Origin: Histoplasma ohiense
Taxonomy: Eukaryota; Ascomycota; Eurotiomycetes; Onygenales; Ajellomycetaceae
DNA length: 64,000 nucleotides
Direction: 5' to 3'
Assembly: GCA_017607445.1 (NCBI GenBank)
Contig: JAEVHH010000002.1
Location: 7,780,001-7,844,000, forward strand
Shown here: piece after piece, positions 59,015 through 64,000 of the stretch
How positions within the stretch are numbered: the stretch's first letter is position 1
Layout of the letters: every line of letters starts with the position of its first letter
The notes under the pieces: generated by a model
The model's database searches: none
The model's input: the letters and a program-made list of their open reading frames with translations, nothing else
What the model was told of the DNA's origin: nothing
Translations under genes and position numbers: made by a program

Positions 59015-59388
59015 TTACAAATTGATTCTTCTGCATTTAAGGTCTGAGTGTCTTGTTATTAGTTCTTACACCCAAGTGTGTTGTTATCAGTTCTTACATC
59101 TGAGTGCATTGTTTACAGGCCTGAGTGTCTAGTTGTTACAAGAGATCCCTCATGGATCTGAGTGCTCTTATTGTTAGTTATATAGGCTGTTGTGTCTAAG
59201 CATCTGAAACACAATTGATCATGTTCTACAAGGCCCAAGTGCCTACGAACTGTAACACTGTGAATAGCATTCATGAAGAAGCTTGACCAAGCTTAGCACT
59301 GCAACACTGCAAATAGTGTCTGTGAGAGGACCAAGTGTCTACAAGTATTCCTTTTCTTTTTTTTTATTATATGTTCTTAGATATCAAA

Positions 59389-60402
59389 ATGAACTACAAG
59401 CAATTCTACAAACACCCGCTGCACCCAAATGCAGTGGATGATAACTTAGATCTATGAAGCATCCTCCAGCAGCAGGCACTACAGATGGCTGAATTGCAAC
59501 AACAACTTGCTGAGATGAGCACTCCCACATTCACCATTCCTCCTACACCCACATCTCATGAAAAGCCCCCAAGAGAGAAGCTCTCAATCCTCAACAAATA
59601 CAAGGAAGACCTAGCACTCTACCTCATGTGGAAGTCAAAAGTGAACATCAAATTGGACATCAATGGACGAGCAATAGGCTCACTATCCAATCAAGTGTGG
59701 TATATCCATAGCAGGTTGAATGGCGATGTGTTAGCAAAATTCCAACTCTGGATGAGCCATTGCCAGAACTACCAGCATACATCAGAGTTAGTCTTCCAAC
59801 AACTCAACTCTCTCTTCCTTGATCCTACACTTCAAGTCAAGGCATTAGACTGGCTTAATCAAACTCATCAGATGGATGTTGTATTGGCAACTTACCTTTC
59901 TGAATTCAATCACAAACTCCTAGAAGCAGGTGGGCAAGACTGGGATGACATCATCAAAATCAACATGTTGTTCAAGAACTTGAACTTCCAGTTGCATAAT
60001 CAAAGTATAGAGCATTCAAAGCCCTCAACATACAGCAAATTCTGCACTGATCTTCATCTGTTGAACAACAACCTGTCTCAGTTCCACATGCTCCAAAATC
60101 ACAGAGGATTCTATCAAACAAATACATACACTCCAAACCACTCTGCAGCACCCCCCGCCTCCAAATCAGAACCAATGAACTGAGTTCCACACATAAACAC
60201 AAGTCACCCAAGAATCCCCAACATCTCAGAGAAGGACACTGCTGACCAAATCACCAGAGGAGTCTGCATACACTGCAACAAGTCAGAGCACTTCACAAAC
60301 CAATGTTCAAATACAATCACCCCAAGTAAACCCCCCACACATGTAAACACTGCGTCGCCCGCGGATAGGCAAGAACAGGGAAAAGACAAGCTCTCACTCT
60401 AA
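59389..60402 (+). pseudogene. Gag of B5, near intact
   Basis: 338 codons from ATG 59389 to TAA 60400-60402, with only two premature stops (TGA at 59455-59457 and about 60181), both at likely CGA codons. Order: aromatic start (NYKQFYKHPLHP), Q-rich coil (ILQQQALQMAELQQQLAEM), Pro/Thr linker, Gag core (VWYIHSRLNGDVLAKFQLWM, FQQLNSLFLDPTLQ, WDDIIKINMLFKNLNFQL), zinc knuckle CIHCNKSEHFTNQC intact at about 60267-60308. A pyrimidine-rich run ending in TTCTTAG just before the ATG resembles a splice acceptor. Best reference for the family. Confidence 0.85.
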
Positions 60403-63400
60403 AACACAGATGAGAGCTCAAGGAGCAGAAAGCTAGCTGAAGATTCAAGCAGAAGATGCAAGCAGACACAATCATGATCTCTGCCATTGTAAATAGCCTA
60501 GTCAACATACAAGCAATGATAGACAGTGGTTTCCTTCATTACACTCTTATAGACACCCAGCTGGTCGAGAAGCATAAGCTTCAGCATATTCTCTTTCCCA
60601 AGCTATATAAGCTCAGTGAATTTGATGACCCCAGAGGATCCACCTTCTACAACATGGTAAGATTTAATATCAATGTAGAAGGACACAAGAAAAAGAATAT
60701 ATACACATACAAAATACAAGACCTTGAGTATGATCTAATACTCAGCCTATCATGGCTCACAGAATTTGGAACCTTGTTGGACGCACACAACCACTGCCTT
60801 ATTTTCCCAGAAGGCGACTGTGTTCACAAGAAAGATGTTGATAGGACCACTGATCTCACCCAGATATCAGCAGAAGTGTACAAACTACTAACCCACCAAG
60901 CACATGAGAAGAAGAATGTCCAAGTGTTCACTGCTAGCATGATGGATATCAAAAAGACATTAGAGAAACTAGAACTCAAGAATCTCAAGAAACTGTGCAA
61001 AGAACTATCTGAATCATACAAAGATTTCACAGACATGTTCGATGAAAAAGAAGCTGAAAAGCTTCCCCCTCATCAAGGACCCAGCATAGATCATACAATC
61101 GAGCTTATCAAGAAAGACAGTAAGAACCCACAACTGCTCTGAGATTCTCTCTACAGCATGTCATGCAATAAGCTTCTCATTCTACAAAAAACACTCAACA
61201 GATTACTGAACAAAGACTTCATTCATATTAGCAACTCACCCACCACAGCACTCATACTGTTCACAAAGAAATCAGAAGAAGGCTTACAATTCTGCATTGA
61301 CTATTGAGAACTCAACAAGATTACACAGAAGAACTGATACCCTCTCCCACTCATCAACAAAACACTCAAATGAATAGGAAAAGCAAAATGATTTACAAAG
61401 CTTGACATCTCTGCGGCCTTCTATAAGATAAGGATTAATAAAGGTGATGAATGGCTAACCACTTTTCATACACATTACAGATTATATGAATGGACAGTGA
61501 CCCCCTTTGGATTAGCAAACACTTCGAGCACATTTCAGAAATACATTAACTGAGCCCTACAAGACCTGCTCGATGAGATCACCTCAGTGTACATGAATGA
61601 TATCCTGATCTTCACTGATGGACCACTCACTGAGCATCACAAGCACATACAACAAGTGCTTGACCATCTACATAAAGCTGGACTGCAAGTGGACATTGAC
61701 AAATGCAACTTCAAGACCAAGTCTACAATCTACCTAGGATTCATCATCAAAGCTGAAAAAGGCGTACGCATGGATTCTAAGAAGGTGGAAGCAATCCTCA
61801 ACTGAGAGGCACCAGTCTCAGTAAAAGGGACTAGAAGCTTTCTAGAATTCACCAACTTCTACCAAAGATTCATCAAAGACTTCTCTGATATCATACAACC
61901 ACTGACAGACCTGACCTGGAAAGACACTGTATTTCAATGGACTGACAAAGTGGATGCAGCATTCAAAAAGCTGAAGCATATATTCACAAGCACCTCAATA
62001 CTGCAATCATTCAATTCGGATAAGCATATGATTCTTGAAACAGACACCTCAGGTTATGTAGTAGGTGGGGCACTGATGCAATATGATAACAAAGATGTTC
62101 TACAATCCTGTGCCTTCATCTTGAAAAAGATGTCACCTGCTGAATGCAACTACAAGATCTACAACAAGGAGCTCCTAGTGATCATACAATGCCTCAAAGA
62201 ATGGAAATCCAAACTCATGAGTGTTGAGAGGTTCAAGATTGTTACCAATCATAAGAATCTAGAGTACTTCACAACCACTCATAAGCTCACTGAGAGGCAT
62301 ATGCATTGGTCATTGTTCCTTAGCCATTTTTCATTCACAATTTGTTATCAATCTGGAGTAGAGAACACTCTTGTGGATGCTCTGTCCCACTGAGAACAAG
62401 ATATGTCATCTGATGACTTGAATGACAGATGGAAACACTGAGAGCATCAGTTAATCAACTCTGCAATCATAGAAAGTTCTACACAATCAGATGAACCCCA
62501 CATACATATCAACCAGTCCTGAGCTCAAGAACCCTCACTTGAAGAACAATGAAGACTAGCAGCAGAGGCAGATGAATTCTGGCAACAAGCTGCTGAAGCC
62601 ATACAAAGCAAAGCACCTCAATTCCCTGCAGGTGTATACCCAAGAACAGATATCTCAGCATGTTCAATCAACAATGACAACTGCTTACACTTTTGAGATA
62701 GGCAATGGATCCTCAATTCAGAACCTCTATGAACACAGATCATGCAAGAAATTCATGACTCATCAATGATCAGACACTCAGAATGCAAAATCATGTACAA
62801 CATCATCATCTGAGAATTCTACTGACCAGATATGTTGAAAGACATACACCAGTTCATACACAACTGTGATTGCTGTGGCTCAGTGATGATATGATGTGAA
62901 CATCAAAAAGAGATGCTGAAGCCCCTACCTGTCCCCAACTGAACTTGATGTGATATAGCTATTGATTTTGCAGTTTCCTTACCCAAAAGTGAAGGTTCCA
63001 CAAACATTCTAGTCATTGTTGACTGATTCAGCAAGGGTGTAATACTACAGCTCTGTGACAAGATGAATGTTGAAGTAGTTGCAGATGCCTTCATCAGAAG
63101 TCTGTTCTATCATATGCACAGCCTGTCTTCATCCATTGTGTCAGATAGAGACAGTCAATTTGTCAGCGCACTCTGGGCCTGTGTATGCCAATTATTAAGA
63201 ATTGAATGAAAGTTATCAACAGTGTACCACTCAGAGACTGATGAAGCTACTGAGAGAATGATACAAACAGTAAAGAACATCCTCTGTAAGTTCTGCAATT
63301 ATGCACAAGACAACTGAAGCAACCTGCTGCCACATGCTGAGATTGTGATTAACAGTTGAGATTTCACTACAACAGATGTAAGCTCATTCTTCCTTCTATA

Positions 63401-64000
63401 TGAATACAACTTAGAGGTCCTGGACTTCCCTGAGACTCTCTGAGAAACCATGTACGCCCGCAGCCCCATACAAGCGGCAGAGAACATCATGAGCAAGCTG
63501 AAGAAAGCTCACAAATGAGCAGAAGCTTCAATGATCAGTGCTCAGCAAGATTACAAGAATCAAGTGAACACCAGAAAGAGTTCTGCAATCTGATACCATA
63601 TAGAAGACAAAGTCTGGCTAGATCTCAAGAACATAAGAACAGACCACCCCTCATGTACACTAGATTACCATCACACCAAGTATACAGTGAAGGAAGTGCT
63701 AGGCATATATGATTATTGACTTGACACTCTGTCTGGCATTCACAACATCTTTCATACAAACCTGCTCCGACCCGTGGCCGAGGATCCATTCCCCTCCCAG
63801 AGAACCTCCAATTGGCAGCCACCCACCATTGTAGGAGAAGATAATGAACTCAAGTGGGAAATCAAAGCAATCCTTGACAATAGAACCAACCACCACCACC
63901 ATGAATACCTTGTCAAATGGGTAGAATATGATTGTCCGACCTGGGAACCTGCATCTGCCTTGGAGGACACCGCCGCCCTCGACACCTATGAGTCCTCACT
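60403..64000 (+). pseudogene. Pol of B5: protease to chromodomain, few stops
   Basis: -1 frame to gag; two TGAs occur before the protease. The protease MIDSGFLHYTLIDTQ (60516 onward) is intact. The RT has a TGA run at 61140-61380, the box YMND near 61590 (Asp to Asn) and DKCNFKTKSTIYLGFI. RNase H from 61950 is open for 147 codons (ETDTSGYVVGGALMQY, YNKELLVIIQ, HKNLEYF). In the integrase the zinc Cys pair is CDCC. The core has IDFAVSL (first Asp), SDRDSQFVSALW (second Asp) and SETDEATERM (Glu), all three kept. The chromodomain at about 63845-63960 reads EIKAILDNR, EYLVKWVEYD, TWEPAS. All premature stops I read are TGA. Continues past 64000. Confidence 0.85.

Larger units (their letters stand above)
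58481..64000 (+). mobile_element. Chromovirus B5, youngest copy, runs off right edge
   Basis: 5' LTR 58481-59014 (534 bp), leader, gag and nearly all of pol. The window ends inside the C-terminal tail after the chromodomain. The probable left target duplication is CAGTG (58476-58480). It keeps the most CpGs of the B copies (GACGGGTTAGCACCCGTTAG; ACTTACGCAACC) and the longest open frames. Confidence 0.92.

Overview
The window reads as a gene-poor, transposon-packed block of a filamentous fungus, most likely an ascomycete (Pezizomycotina). The evidence is short introns (47 and 57 bp, GTAAGT donors, CTAAC/TTAAC branch sites, TAG acceptors), chromodomain Ty3/gypsy elements, a Tad-type LINE with RNase H, a hAT transposase and a Ty1/copia relic. 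I found no host housekeeping gene and no tRNA, rRNA or CRISPR. CpG is almost absent, TG and CA are in excess, and nearly every premature stop in the element genes is TGA.

Layout. 1-4164: 5'-truncated LINE (L1, minus strand) against an LTR fragment (4165-4331). 5105-7284 plus 21145-21366: one hAT transposase pseudogene split by chromovirus A1 (7285-21139, target duplication GCAAT). A1 is itself split by a LINE (L2, 8156-14850, 16-bp target duplication). About 21700-22125 plus 28069-28642: a copia gag/protease relic split by chromovirus B1 (22126-28068, AAATG) and cut at its right end by chromovirus A2 (minus strand, from 28643). A2 carries three insertions: B2 (29092-35294, GTGTC); C1 (35473-48898, AATTT), which holds B3 (40872-47063, TATAT); and A3 (from 52384), which holds B4 (from 55390), which holds B5 (from 58481 past the window end). 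The deepest nest is copia > A2 > A3 > B4 > B5.

Families. A, B and C are three chromovirus families with gag, a pol offset by -1, and a C-terminal chromodomain. The sequence next to each 5' LTR is complementary to a stretch inside the same LTR, which suggests Tf1-like self-priming rather than tRNA priming. A and C also carry an extra antisense gene between pol and the 3' LTR. In A it is a three-exon gene, seen twice (19175-20325 and 49096-50246), with two six-cysteine modules that each end two codons before an intron. In C (47570-48168) one such module is seen with the same intron position, in an unusually CpG-rich patch. This antisense cysteine-module gene is the strongest candidate here for something undescribed.

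All elements look degraded. B5 is the least damaged, and only single steps (a few TGA stops, YMDD to YMND) separate it from an intact pol.
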